NCBI RefSeq assembly: GCF_900114455.1
Contig: NZ_FOTC01000004.1
Location: 189,320 to 253,319 of the forward strand
DNA from: Halogranum rubrum
GTDB taxonomy: Archaea > Halobacteriota > Halobacteria > Halobacteriales > Haloferacaceae
DNA length: 64,000 nucleotides
Direction of reading: 5' to 3'
A program made the position numbers and the translations under genes. The notes beneath the pieces were generated by a model that did not search any database, was not told where the DNA came from, and worked only from the letters and a program-made list of their open reading frames with translations. Below are positions 35,221 through 43,863 of this stretch, one piece after another; the first letter of the stretch is position 1; each line of letters opens with the position of its first letter.

Positions 35221-35880
35221 ATGAGTTACGATACCGTCGTCTTCGACAATGACGGTGTCCTCGTCGGTCGGACGCGTTTTGACGTTCTCCGAGAGGCTAC
35301 TGAAGAGACGTTTGCGAAGTTCGGTGTATCCGAGCCAAACCCCGACCACGTCGAGGATATGACTATTGGAGCGACGCCGAGTGGAGTCGCTACCGTCAGC
35401 GACGTCTACGATTTCGACCCGGAACAGTTCTGGCGGACTCGTGACAGTACCGTATCCGAAGCACAGCAGGACGAAGCCCGTGCAGAACGGAAGACACCCT
35501 ACGAGGATATCGACACGTTGGCTGACCTCGACATCACGATGGGTATCGTCAGCTCGAACCAACAGGAGACTGTCGACTTCCTCCTCGAACACTTCGAGCT
35601 CGCCGGGATGTTCGACACTGCGTATGGCCGTGAGGCGACTATCGAGAGTCTCACCCTCCGAAAGCCGAACCCACACTACCTCAACCGTGCCCTGGCTGAC
35701 CTCGATGCGGAGTCCGCGCTGTACGTCGGCGACAACGAGTCAGACATCCAGGCCGCCGAGAACGCGGGCATCGATTCCGCCTTTATCCGCCGTCCTCACC
35801 GCAGTGACTGGGAACTCAACACCTGGCCAACCTGGGACATCGACTCACTGGACGACCTCCACGAGATCTGTGGAGTCTGA
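35221..35880 (+). CDS. HAD-superfamily hydrolase (phosphatase-like)
   Basis: The 219-residue protein has all four HAD motifs: motif I FDNDGVLVG (Asp9, Asp11), motif II GIVSSNQQE (~residue 108), motif III Lys in LRKPNPHYL (~143) and motif IV YVGDNESDIQAA (~175). The helical cap lies between motifs I and II (HAD-IA type), as in phosphoglycolate phosphatase and beta-phosphoglucomutase. The substrate is unknown; the Asn between the two motif I Asp residues does not decide between phosphatase and mutase. Confidence 0.9.
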   Translation: MSYDTVVFDNDGVLVGRTRFDVLREATEETFAKFGVSEPNPDHVEDMTIGATPSGVATVSDVYDFDPEQFWRTRDSTVSEAQQDEARAERKTPYEDIDTLADLDITMGIVSSNQQETVDFLLEHFELAGMFDTAYGREATIESLTLRKPNPHYLNRALADLDAESALYVGDNESDIQAAENAGIDSAFIRRPHRSDWELNTWPTWDIDSLDDLHEICGV

Positions 35881-36124
35881 GAACAGTCACTAGCCACGCT
35901 GGAGCAAACGCGGTGTCACCTTGCGCAGAGTGGGCCCCTACGTCGCCGTCCGAGAGCCGTGCGGTGAGTAGGTGGCTTCGACGCACAGTAGGATACTTCG
36001 ACAGAGGTGGTCTGACTCACAGTGACGGCTCAGTGCACTGGGAGTGGTGGTGTGTGCGGACAGCAGCGTGTCGAGTGACCCACATCGATATACGGCCGCC
36101 CCTCGAAGAGCGACTACTACACCG

Positions 36125-36538
36125 ATGGTCGAAGTTCCTGACTCACTGCAGTGTCTGTTTACTGCGTCTGTGACCGAGCAAGACGGTTCGTACCGTATCG
36201 AGATTCCGCGTGAGGAAGTCGAGCAGAGTGGACTCGACGTCGGCGAGTTCTATCGTGTTGGCGTGCTCACGCACGTCGGCGCGTCGTCGACGAATACACC
36301 CCCCGACGTCGTCCCGAGTGTAGAACACCGGGAAGTGCGGGGGCCGCCCGTCGACGAAGGTGAGATACGGGAGGTCACGATAGAGACGCTCGGCGAGGAA
36401 GGCGACGGCATCGCGAAGGTCGAGCGCGGCTACATCATCATCGTTGACGGCGGCGAACCCGGCGCAACTGTAGAGGTCGACGTGCATACCGTTCGTGAGA
36501 ACGTCGCCTTCGCCGAGATTGTTGAGTCTGAATCGTAA
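36125..36538 (+). CDS. TRAM-domain protein (paralogue)
   Basis: The 137-residue protein has the N-terminal element VPDSLQCLFTASV, a middle beta region, and a C-terminal TRAM domain (about 75-135) with IETLGEEGDGIAKVERGYII. It is a paralogue of the gene at 8241 and the template for the relic at 7100-7300. TRAM domains bind RNA. ATG 36125 is chosen because a TATA element (GATATACG) lies about 30 nt upstream and the N-terminus then matches the family; the longer frame does not. It stands alone; the 275 nt after it contain no gene. Confidence 0.88.
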   Translation: MVEVPDSLQCLFTASVTEQDGSYRIEIPREEVEQSGLDVGEFYRVGVLTHVGASSTNTPPDVVPSVEHREVRGPPVDEGEIREVTIETLGEEGDGIAKVERGYIIIVDGGEPGATVEVDVHTVRENVAFAEIVESES

Positions 36539-36813
36539 CGCTGCATTTGGCACGAGCGGTGGAACTCCCGGACGACTGTCAGAAACCGCCTGTCGTATGT
36601 AGCGGTTCAGTTCGGAATATACGGGAGTTTGTTACCGCACTCACATCTCTCTCCCACAGCAGTATCTCAGCAACGGTGGACTGTGGGCACTTGTTTTTGC
36701 AGTTTCACGACATACCCTACTACGCTTGACCCTGGGTTAGAGAACTCCGGGAACAGCGTATTCCAAGTACTGTTGTTGAAAGTAAACGAACATAGAGCGT
36801 CAATTTATCACCA

Positions 36814-39270
36814 ATGAGTCGATTCGAAGACTGTTCGATACATCGCAGAGCGTTCATGAGTGGAATCGCTAACACTGGGGCTATACTGTCGTTGAGTGGT
36901 GGAACGTATGTAACTGGAACTGGAACCGTTCGGCTTGACCCAGTGTTCGGGGACGAATTCGAGACCGTTGCAGCGAATCCGGGAGATGCGACTCAACACT
37001 GGCTCGGACCTGGGTTGTGGGGAAATAGACTGCAAGATTGGAAACACGAGGACGGAAAAATCGTCTGTCTGCAGTCGACGAGTGGTCACGAGATTCGAAC
37101 GGTAGCCCTTCTCACACGCGAAATCGTCGCAGGTGATACTACTGGACATCTCCGCGTCACGACTGGTCTCGCAGGGGTACGGAAACACGCAGGGTTCTGT
37201 GGATTCCTGATCGGCGTCAACGAAGAGTTGGACTACCGGGCGAGAGCACTGGCTCAGCGGAGTTCAGGGAAAGGTGGTGGGATGCTGTGTACGTTCGAGA
37301 TGGACGGACAGGTGCGGTTTCGCGACCACACCGACGAACGACGACCGCTCGAATTCCGCGAACTATCCTCGGAGACGCACGCTAAGATGACCGCTCCCCA
37401 GCGACCGACAACCGACGACGACTTCGAACTGGCCCTCGATATCTTTCCACGGCCCGAAGGTAGATTCGACGTTCGCTTGAACGTACACGACGCCAATACT
37501 GGACGATATCTCGCAGGAGCGCCTCGCCAAAACGTCGCTGAAAAAGACGTCCTGGGTGGTATTTCACTCGTCTCGTCGCCACCATCCCGAACTGCGGGTA
37601 CCCGGTGGTGGTTTCAGGGGGTCGAAACCGCCGGAGACAAGATTGCCGTCCATCCCGAGAGACAGTTTGGGCCGATCGCCGGAACGATGTATTCCCAATC
37701 TGCGGGTGTTCTCAAGCTCACCACACAGCTACTCCCCGTCGGAGACGAAAACGGCCGCCTCCGTCTCAACTATCGTCCGTTTGAGGAGGATGCAACGTGG
37801 AGGAAGGGGCCAACGGCCACTGTCGAATCTGGCTACGTTGCTCGCTTCCGAGTCGAGGAGTGGGACGCGACACGTGACTGGGAGTATCTTGTCACCTATC
37901 GAGATAGTACCGGCGTTGTCGGTCACTATCGAGGTCGAATTCGGGCAGAGCCCAGCGGTGAGAACCTTACTATCGCGTTGTTCAGTTGTGTTGCAGCGAG
38001 TGCACGGCGACTCGATAGTGGCAGTAGCTCTCGTGGACGGTTCGATAAAGGACGACTTGGTCGATACACTCCCGAAAATCTGTACTTTCCCCACGAGTCA
38101 CTGGTGAGCAATGCGGGCGCTCACGATCCGGATCTGCTCGTCTTCGCCGGTGACCAACTGTACCAAAGCAGCCCGACTCGGGCTTCGAAGTCACCGAACC
38201 CGGACCTAGATTATCTCTACAAGTGGTATCTATGGGTGTGGGCGTTCCGTGACCTAACGCGTTCGATACCATCGATCACGCTCGTCGACGACCACGACGT
38301 TTACCAGTCGAACTTGTGGGGTGCACGCGGGCGGCGGGACGAACCACATCCATACGAAGATGCGATACGGAGAGGGCAACGCGAACAAAATATTGCTGAA
38401 GGAGGGTACGTTTGCACGCCCTCGTTCGTCAAACAGGTTCAGCGAGTCCAATGTGGGCACAACCCGGACCCCTACTCTATCCGATCCATCGCGTTCGGAA
38501 TTCCGGTCTACTATACTGATTTCGTATACGGCGGGGTGAACTTTGCACTGCTCGAAGACCGCAAGTTCAAATCCCCGCCTCCAGCACGTGCGGACCCGAA
38601 CGAATCACTCGAACTCCTCGGTGAACAACAAGAGCGCTTCTTATCCGACTGGGCTGAACGAATCCCGCGAAATGGTCCCGCCATCTGTTTGACGCAGACG
38701 TGCTTTGCTGCCGCACACACTGGCCCAGGGGGGCGGCCAGAACGTGATTACGACGCAAACGGATATCCTGCGAGCGGTCGGAACCGAGCGATCAGACTAC
38801 TCCGTGACGCGAACGCCCTCGTCCTCTCGGGCGATCAACATCTCGCGACACTCATCCGCCACGGCGTGGACCAACATACCGATGGAATAGTGCAGTTCAA
38901 CGGACCTGCGGGGGGGACGACCTTCCAGCGATGGTTCGAGCCGAAACCTCCGCTACCGAACGGCACCGGACATCCCAACACTGGTGACTTCACAGACGCC
39001 TTCGGAAACAAGCTTCGAGTGCTCGCTGTTGCGAATCCAACAGTCTCGTACGCGACGTTCCGCCGGTTTCAGCAGGGTCACCATCTCTATCGTCGGCAAC
39101 ACAAACGCGAAGGATACGGAATTGTTCACGTTGACCGTGATGCCGAAGAGTTCGTCATCGAATGCTGGCCCTGGGACGAAGATCCGTTGGCGGACGAAGC
39201 CTCCCAGTATACAGGGTGGCCGTATCGATTGCCCTTTAGCGAAGTTCGAGGAGAAAGCCCCGTGTCCTAG
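36814..39270 (+). CDS. PhoD-like metallophosphatase, Tat-exported
   Basis: The 818-residue protein starts with a twin-arginine signal (HRRAFMSGIANTGAILSLSG). Residues ~30-290 form a beta-rich lectin/LamG-like domain. Residues ~300-390 contain a fibronectin-like region, and the C-terminal half is a PhoD/MPP catalytic domain: DPDLLVFAGDQLYQ (~442), ITLVDDHDVYQ (~490), and LVLSGDQHLATLIRHG (~671), which supply metal-binding Asp and His residues. Such enzymes are secreted phosphodiesterases or alkaline phosphatases for phosphorus scavenging. Codon use is less G/C-biased than in neighbours, suggesting later acquisition. Confidence 0.85.
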   Translation: MSRFEDCSIHRRAFMSGIANTGAILSLSGGTYVTGTGTVRLDPVFGDEFETVAANPGDATQHWLGPGLWGNRLQDWKHEDGKIVCLQSTSGHEIRTVALLTREIVAGDTTGHLRVTTGLAGVRKHAGFCGFLIGVNEELDYRARALAQRSSGKGGGMLCTFEMDGQVRFRDHTDERRPLEFRELSSETHAKMTAPQRPTTDDDFELALDIFPRPEGRFDVRLNVHDANTGRYLAGAPRQNVAEKDVLGGISLVSSPPSRTAGTRWWFQGVETAGDKIAVHPERQFGPIAGTMYSQSAGVLKLTTQLLPVGDENGRLRLNYRPFEEDATWRKGPTATVESGYVARFRVEEWDATRDWEYLVTYRDSTGVVGHYRGRIRAEPSGENLTIALFSCVAASARRLDSGSSSRGRFDKGRLGRYTPENLYFPHESLVSNAGAHDPDLLVFAGDQLYQSSPTRASKSPNPDLDYLYKWYLWVWAFRDLTRSIPSITLVDDHDVYQSNLWGARGRRDEPHPYEDAIRRGQREQNIAEGGYVCTPSFVKQVQRVQCGHNPDPYSIRSIAFGIPVYYTDFVYGGVNFALLEDRKFKSPPPARADPNESLELLGEQQERFLSDWAERIPRNGPAICLTQTCFAAAHTGPGGRPERDYDANGYPASGRNRAIRLLRDANALVLSGDQHLATLIRHGVDQHTDGIVQFNGPAGGTTFQRWFEPKPPLPNGTGHPNTGDFTDAFGNKLRVLAVANPTVSYATFRRFQQGHHLYRRQHKREGYGIVHVDRDAEEFVIECWPWDEDPLADEASQYTGWPYRLPFSEVRGESPVS

Positions 39271-39333
39271 CGTGGGGGTAAACCCGACACTCTCCGTCGC
39301 GAATCACCGTCGATAGTACGGTCTAATATTCCA

Positions 39334-39804
39334 ATGGGCTCACAAGATTGCGTACTAGGTCACGACTGTAATGGTCACGACGACTGTCACCGCGAAGCTA
39401 CACAATCCATGCTCTCACCGAGGAGAGAGTGGCAACAAAGCGCTCTTCTCTACCGCGAGACCGGACAACTCTGTATCGACGAATTGGTGAACGGCGACTT
39501 CGGGAAGTCCGTGACCACTGCCAGCATCGACAGCAATCTCTACTCAGATATGTGTTCGGAGTGCAATCGTGGACGAGATGCCGACCTGGACACTTCGGAG
39601 AAGGTCGACGCGGTTGGGCACGTCCACCTCGGTGACGTGCTCGGCCGACACGAATCGGGTACAGGTGACCCCGACTACCGAAACGCCCTTGGGGCACTTG
39701 CCGACACTTGGTGCGACGGCTACGTCGGCTGTGAGCTCTTCCCCGAGGGTGATGCCACCGACGCCGTCGCCGGCGTGGTCGAGATGGCTGTCGACGACCG
39801 GTGA
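39334..39804 (+). pseudogene. Relic of a hydroxypyruvate isomerase gene
   Basis: Although the frame is open for 156 codons, only the C-terminal third makes sense: AVGHVHLGDVLGRHESGTGD, then DYRNALGALADTWCDGYVGC and ELFPEGD, which matches the end of hydroxypyruvate isomerase (TIM-barrel sugar-isomerase family). The part before it (SNLYSDMCSECNRGRD ...) is a scrambled version of the preceding barrel segment, and the first two thirds of the enzyme are missing, including its metal ligands. It is a truncated, non-functional copy. Confidence 0.65.
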
Positions 39805-39854
39805 GGGCATCGAGACGTTCGTGTCTCGTCCGTCCGAACACAGCACTACAGCAC

Positions 39855-40322
39855 TCAGTATCGATAGACGTCGTCACCACCGTTGTTCTCAACTTCGTTC
39901 TCCCACAGAATCACGCGACTCGCACCGTCGGATACGATTCCTAGCAGATTTTGCACGACGCGGTTCTCTCGGAGGACAACGAGGTTCGTGTCTTCGAGTG
40001 ACACTCCATACCCATTGTCGTGGACCCGGAGGTTCCGAACTTCTCCGCCCCGTACGCTCTCGAAGCGTAGTCCGTAATCCCAGCGGCTGAGTGTGACGTT
40101 CTTGATCGTCACGTCTCGTGCATCCGACACGACGATTCCGGCCGTATCACTTACTCCGTTGCCGGTGATTGTGCTTCCGTTGCCGTCGAAGACGACGTCG
40201 TCTGCCTCGATTCGGATGAACGATTCTGAGAGACGCGTCCCTCCCCCATTTTGAATATCTCTCGCCAGGGTGTACGTTCCCGATTCCGTGATGGTGGTCT
40301 GTGATTTGATCTGGTTAGCCAT
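39855..40322 (-). CDS. Right-handed parallel beta-helix protein
   Basis: The 155-residue protein consists of short repeats typical of NosD/pectate-lyase-type beta-helices (VVFDGNGSTITGNGVSD; GIVVSDARDVTIKNVTLSR; GYGVSLEDTNLVVLRENRVV; GIVSDGASRVILWENEVENN). No signal peptide is visible, so export is uncertain. ATG 40322 is 4 nt after the stop of the GH5-like lipoprotein gene, so both are made together; the longer upstream frame overlaps that gene. It may bind or process the same polysaccharide. Confidence 0.75.
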   Translation of the reverse strand: MANQIKSQTTITESGTYTLARDIQNGGGTRLSESFIRIEADDVVFDGNGSTITGNGVSDTAGIVVSDARDVTIKNVTLSRWDYGLRFESVRGGEVRNLRVHDNGYGVSLEDTNLVVLRENRVVQNLLGIVSDGASRVILWENEVENNGGDDVYRY

Positions 40323-40326
40323 AGAA

Positions 40327-41493
40327 TTACGCCTTCGCCCACTCGGGCCACTCGGGCCGCTCCTCTCCGTCGAACGTTGCATCGCCTGACATCGCTTTTA
40401 TCGCTCGGGCGTCCTCGACGCTCCACACCGACCCGTCTTCGTGGAACACGCCGCTGATGACACCATTCTTCCGCTGTGGTTGGACCCACGCTGGCTTGAC
40501 CATCAGCGACCAGAAGAAGTTCCCGACGCCAGCCTCGTGAATCGTGGGTGCTAAACTTGCGTAATCGGGCGTCTTTTCGCCGGGTTTTGGCTCTGCGGTG
40601 AACCCTCGACCATCGCGTGTTCGCTGCCACTCTGTGAGCCAGACGGGCATATCCAGTGCGTCTCGACAGAGACACACTCGCGAGAGCATCGTTCGGTACG
40701 TCGGTCGATCTTTCACAAAGTTGTAATGGAACTGAGCGATTTCGTTACCCCACCGTCCGTACTCGGCGTTGTTCGCGATACTCGTCGATCCAACGGTGAG
40801 TGGGACACGTCCGCGTCGCTCACGGAGTGTCCGAAACATCTCACGGGCGAACACCTTCTTACTGACTTTCCAACCGGGTTCGTTCATGACTTCGATTCCG
40901 AGCAACCGGTCGTCGTCACGGTACCGTTGCATAAACCAGTGGACAAACTGCCGTGGTCTGTCCCACAGCTGTCTATTCTCGAGTACTCTCTTCGGAGGGG
41001 AACTCAAGCCCGTCGCTGACTTGGGATTCGTATCGGCCAGTCGTTTTGGCGTTGGACTCCGTCCGACGCCGTCGAAGAGCCCCAAGAGAACCGAGATGTC
41101 GCGGTCGGCAGCCGCCTGCAAAAAGTGGTCGAGGGCTCTCTCGTGGCCACGGGGGTTCTCTCTCCATGCTTCGTACGACAACCACGTCCGGACTGCGTTC
41201 AGATTGATGCGTGTCGCGTAGGTCAGATCACGCTCGATGACTGCCGGTTCGTAGTGTTGCCACATCTGATACAAGTTGTATGCTCGCGATGGAATGTAAA
41301 TCGCCCCTCGGACGTCGACGACATCTCGTTCGGTAAGAAGCGAGTTTATCGAATTAGGCACGTCGAGCTCCGGAACCCATTCACGCTCGTCGACGTCGCC
41401 AATTCGGGTGGTACATCCCGCCACTCCGGCTATTCCTCCGACTACACCTGCCGCTAGATATCGCCGCCGAGTAAGGCTTTGCTTTGGACTCAT
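40327..41493 (-). CDS. Tat lipoprotein with GH5-like glycosidase barrel
   Basis: The 388-residue protein has a Tat lipoprotein signal (TRRRYLAAGVVGG, lipobox VAGC with Cys27). The remainder is a TIM barrel of the cellulase/mannanase (GH5-clan) type: LLGIEVMNEPGW near residue 203 has the Asn-Glu-Pro acid/base motif and MPVWLTEWQRT near residue 286 the second catalytic Glu; NFFWSLMVKP is the last barrel strand. It should hydrolyse a beta-glycan on the cell surface. A beta-helix protein gene follows at once. The TATA-like GGATATATCC at 41587-41596 lies about 100 nt upstream. Confidence 0.78.
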   Translation of the reverse strand: MSPKQSLTRRRYLAAGVVGGIAGVAGCTTRIGDVDEREWVPELDVPNSINSLLTERDVVDVRGAIYIPSRAYNLYQMWQHYEPAVIERDLTYATRINLNAVRTWLSYEAWRENPRGHERALDHFLQAAADRDISVLLGLFDGVGRSPTPKRLADTNPKSATGLSSPPKRVLENRQLWDRPRQFVHWFMQRYRDDDRLLGIEVMNEPGWKVSKKVFAREMFRTLRERRGRVPLTVGSTSIANNAEYGRWGNEIAQFHYNFVKDRPTYRTMLSRVCLCRDALDMPVWLTEWQRTRDGRGFTAEPKPGEKTPDYASLAPTIHEAGVGNFFWSLMVKPAWVQPQRKNGVISGVFHEDGSVWSVEDARAIKAMSGDATFDGEERPEWPEWAKA

Positions 41494-41844
41494 TTCGGGA
41501 ATCTCCTCGGGTAAGGTAGTTCAGCCCCAGAGACCATACAATGTCTCATCAAACCGTTGTCACTCTAAGAGTGTATTCAGTGAAGGGGATATATCCATTC
41601 TAGCCGAAACTTCGAATGCCTCCTCGGCGGAGACGAAACAGTGGAACGGTAGCTGCCTCACTAGTACAAAATAGTTCTACGACCACATTACTGTACTCTC
41701 CACGTAAGCGTTTGATTACCATCAACTCGATAGGACGTACCTCTCTTCCGAGCCGACTTGTGGTAACCTATCCGAAGCAGTTTCCACACGGGAAACCGCC
41801 TAAAATCCGACGACAGCCGGGACACCGACACCCACAAAACGAGT
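41494..41844. other. Non-coding gap
   Basis: 350 nt. It holds the probable promoter of the GH5-like gene (GGATATATCC, 41587-41596) on its left side and, on the right, the region beyond the stop of the deleted aminotransferase. No gene or clear hairpin seen. Confidence 0.35.
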
Positions 41845-42430
41845 TTAGGCTAGCTCGTCCAGCGCGTCCCGAACGGCGTCGACGGCTTCGCCGAGTTGGT
41901 CTCTCGAAATCGTCAGCGGCGGCTGGAAGCGCATCACGCTCTTGTAGTAACCGCCCACACCCATGACGACGTTCGACTCCTCGCGGAGATGTTCGCCGAC
42001 TGCGTTCGCGAGTTTCTCGTCCGGGTTCGGCGCGACGTGCTGTGGACGGGTCGTCTCCGGTTGGACGAGTTCGATACCCTGCATCAGACCGACTCCACGC
42101 GCTTCGCCGACAGCGTCGTAGTCAGATTCGAGAGTGTCGAGTTCGGCCGAGAGCCACTCGCCGTTCTCCCGAGCGTTTGTGACGATGCCGTCCTGCAGTT
42201 CGTCGATGGTCGCCAACGCGGCAGCGCAGGCGACGGGGTTGCCCCCGAGCGTCGAGAGGTGGTCACCGGACTCGAAGGTCGATTCGGGTAGACGTACGAA
42301 CAGTTGCGGACGAACTCTTCTAACTGCTCGGTCGCAGCCTCGACGGCGGTTTCGTTGCCGTGACCGATGTTCGTCACCGAGATGCCGGAGAAGACGTCGA
42401 GCAACGTCCTCCGCTCTGTGTATGTCGGTT
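41845..42430 (-). pseudogene. Class III aminotransferase with a large internal deletion
   Basis: Two pieces of one gene lie together in different frames. The N-terminal piece (about 42430-42285) reads LLDVFSGISVTNIGHGNETA, then AVEAATEQLEEFVRNCSYVY, the start of a 4-aminobutyrate-type aminotransferase. It jumps at about 42285 to the C-terminal piece STFESGDHLSTLGGNPVACA, continuing normally to LGEAVDAVRDALDELA at 41845. Some 200 residues in the middle are gone, including the PLP lysine. The deletion looks recent because both remaining parts are still well conserved. It is divergent from the intact aminotransferase at 42487. Confidence 0.8.
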
Positions 42431-42460
42431 GTACACATGACTCATCCACCATCAGATTTA
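42429..42460 (+). promoter_or_regulatory. Promoter of the class III aminotransferase gene
   Basis: TTGTACACA (42429-42437) is a reverse copy of the shared TGTGTACA element, and TTTAATGTA (about 42447-42460) is the probable TATA element, about 30 nt before ATG 42487. Confidence 0.4.
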
Positions 42461-42486
42461 ATGTATGGTGTTCACACCTGTTGTGT

Positions 42487-43830
42487 ATGGATAGGCACAC
42501 CGCGGAGCCGACAGCGGAGGCTCTCCCAGGCCCCAATGCGAAAGAGTGGGTCGAGTACCACACGAAACACGCTGCACCGAGTGAGTACTCCCACGAGTTC
42601 GTCTGGGACATCACTCGGGAGGCCGACGGTCCGTTCGTGACAGACGTCGACGGAAACGTCCTCCTCGATTTCACCTGCCACATCGGGGCCGCACCGCTCG
42701 GCTACAACAACGAGAAAGTCCTGGACAAACTCCAGGAGTTCGACCTCGTCGAGCCGATGAAAATCGCCGGGCAGGACATGTACTTCGGAGCGGGCGAAAC
42801 GCCCGAATCGTCGGACGTGCCCGGGTCGAGCCACCTCATGGAGAAGCTCTGCGACGTCTCCAGTCAGTACGGGATGGACACCGTGTTCCTCTCGAACTCC
42901 GGGGCGGAGGCTGTCGAGAACAGTATGAAAATCTCGTACGACAACACACCGCAGGCGAAGTACGGCTTCGCCTTCCAGGACAGCTTCCACGGACGGACGT
43001 TCGGAACGCTGTCGGTGACGCGGTCGAAGGAAGTGTACACTCGTCACTACCCCGAACTCTCCGGGATGCGGATGGTGCCGTTCTGCGACGACCGAGGCTG
43101 TAGCCCCGACACCTGCGACTGTGGGTTCTTCGCCGGTGAAGGGTCCCGCCTCCGAACCATGCTCCATCCGAAGCACGGACACATCAACCCCGAGGAGGTG
43201 GCGTTCATCGTCCTCGAACCGATTCAGGGCGTCGGCGGCTACCGGTTCCCGAGCACGGAGTTCATGCAGGAGGTCCAAGACGTCAAGGAGGAGTACGACA
43301 TCCCCCTCGTCGTCGACGAGATTCAGTCGGGTATCGGTCGAACCGGCGAGATGTGGGCATCCGACCACTACCCTATCGAACCGGACGTCATCGCCAGCGC
43401 GAAGGCGCTTCGAGTCGGTGCGACCATCTCGCGGTCCGAACTGTTCCCGGACGAGAAGAACCGCCTCGGGTCGACGTTCGGCGGCGGCGACCTCCTCTCG
43501 TCGATGCAGGGCGTGTTCACCTTGGAGGCCATCGAGGAACACGACCTGCTCGACAACGCAACGACGCGCGGTGAACAGGCAAAAGAACTCGTTCGCGACC
43601 ACGCACCCGACTACGTCGAAGACGTTCGCGGGAAGGGGCTGATGCTCGCCATCGAGTTCGACACGCCGGAACGCCGCGACGTGGTCGTCCAGGAGGCACT
43701 GAAGCGCGGCTTACTCACTCTCGGCTGTGGCTCGAAGACGATTCGACTGCTCCCGCCGCTCGACTCGACGGAACGAGAAATCGAACTCGGCGTCGGCATC
43801 TTCACCGACGCGATAGCCGCCGCGAAGTAA
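42487..43830 (+). CDS. Class III (omega-type) PLP aminotransferase
   Basis: The 447-residue enzyme shows the class III pattern: VTDVDGNVLLDFTCHIGAAPLG near the start, FLSNSGAEAVENSMKISYD (phosphate site, ~140), FHGRTFGTLSVT, VVDEIQSGIGRTGEMWA (Asp for the PLP ring) and the Schiff-base Lys in VIASAKALRVG (~303). It differs from common 4-aminobutyrate transaminases by a cysteine-rich insert, CDDRGCSPDTCDCGFF, that could bind a metal. It moves an amino group from an omega-amino acid or diamine to 2-oxoglutarate or pyruvate. ATG 42487 lies at the expected distance from the TATA element. Confidence 0.88.
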   Translation: MDRHTAEPTAEALPGPNAKEWVEYHTKHAAPSEYSHEFVWDITREADGPFVTDVDGNVLLDFTCHIGAAPLGYNNEKVLDKLQEFDLVEPMKIAGQDMYFGAGETPESSDVPGSSHLMEKLCDVSSQYGMDTVFLSNSGAEAVENSMKISYDNTPQAKYGFAFQDSFHGRTFGTLSVTRSKEVYTRHYPELSGMRMVPFCDDRGCSPDTCDCGFFAGEGSRLRTMLHPKHGHINPEEVAFIVLEPIQGVGGYRFPSTEFMQEVQDVKEEYDIPLVVDEIQSGIGRTGEMWASDHYPIEPDVIASAKALRVGATISRSELFPDEKNRLGSTFGGGDLLSSMQGVFTLEAIEEHDLLDNATTRGEQAKELVRDHAPDYVEDVRGKGLMLAIEFDTPERRDVVVQEALKRGLLTLGCGSKTIRLLPPLDSTEREIELGVGIFTDAIAAAK

Positions 43831-43863
43831 CGACACTTACTGTCTTCTCTGTGTTCTATCCAG

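Noticed and set aside
42472..43602. Antisense frame of 376 codons opposite the class III aminotransferase
   Set aside because: The intact sense gene explains the sequence; the antisense product has low-complexity Val/Arg/Asp composition.
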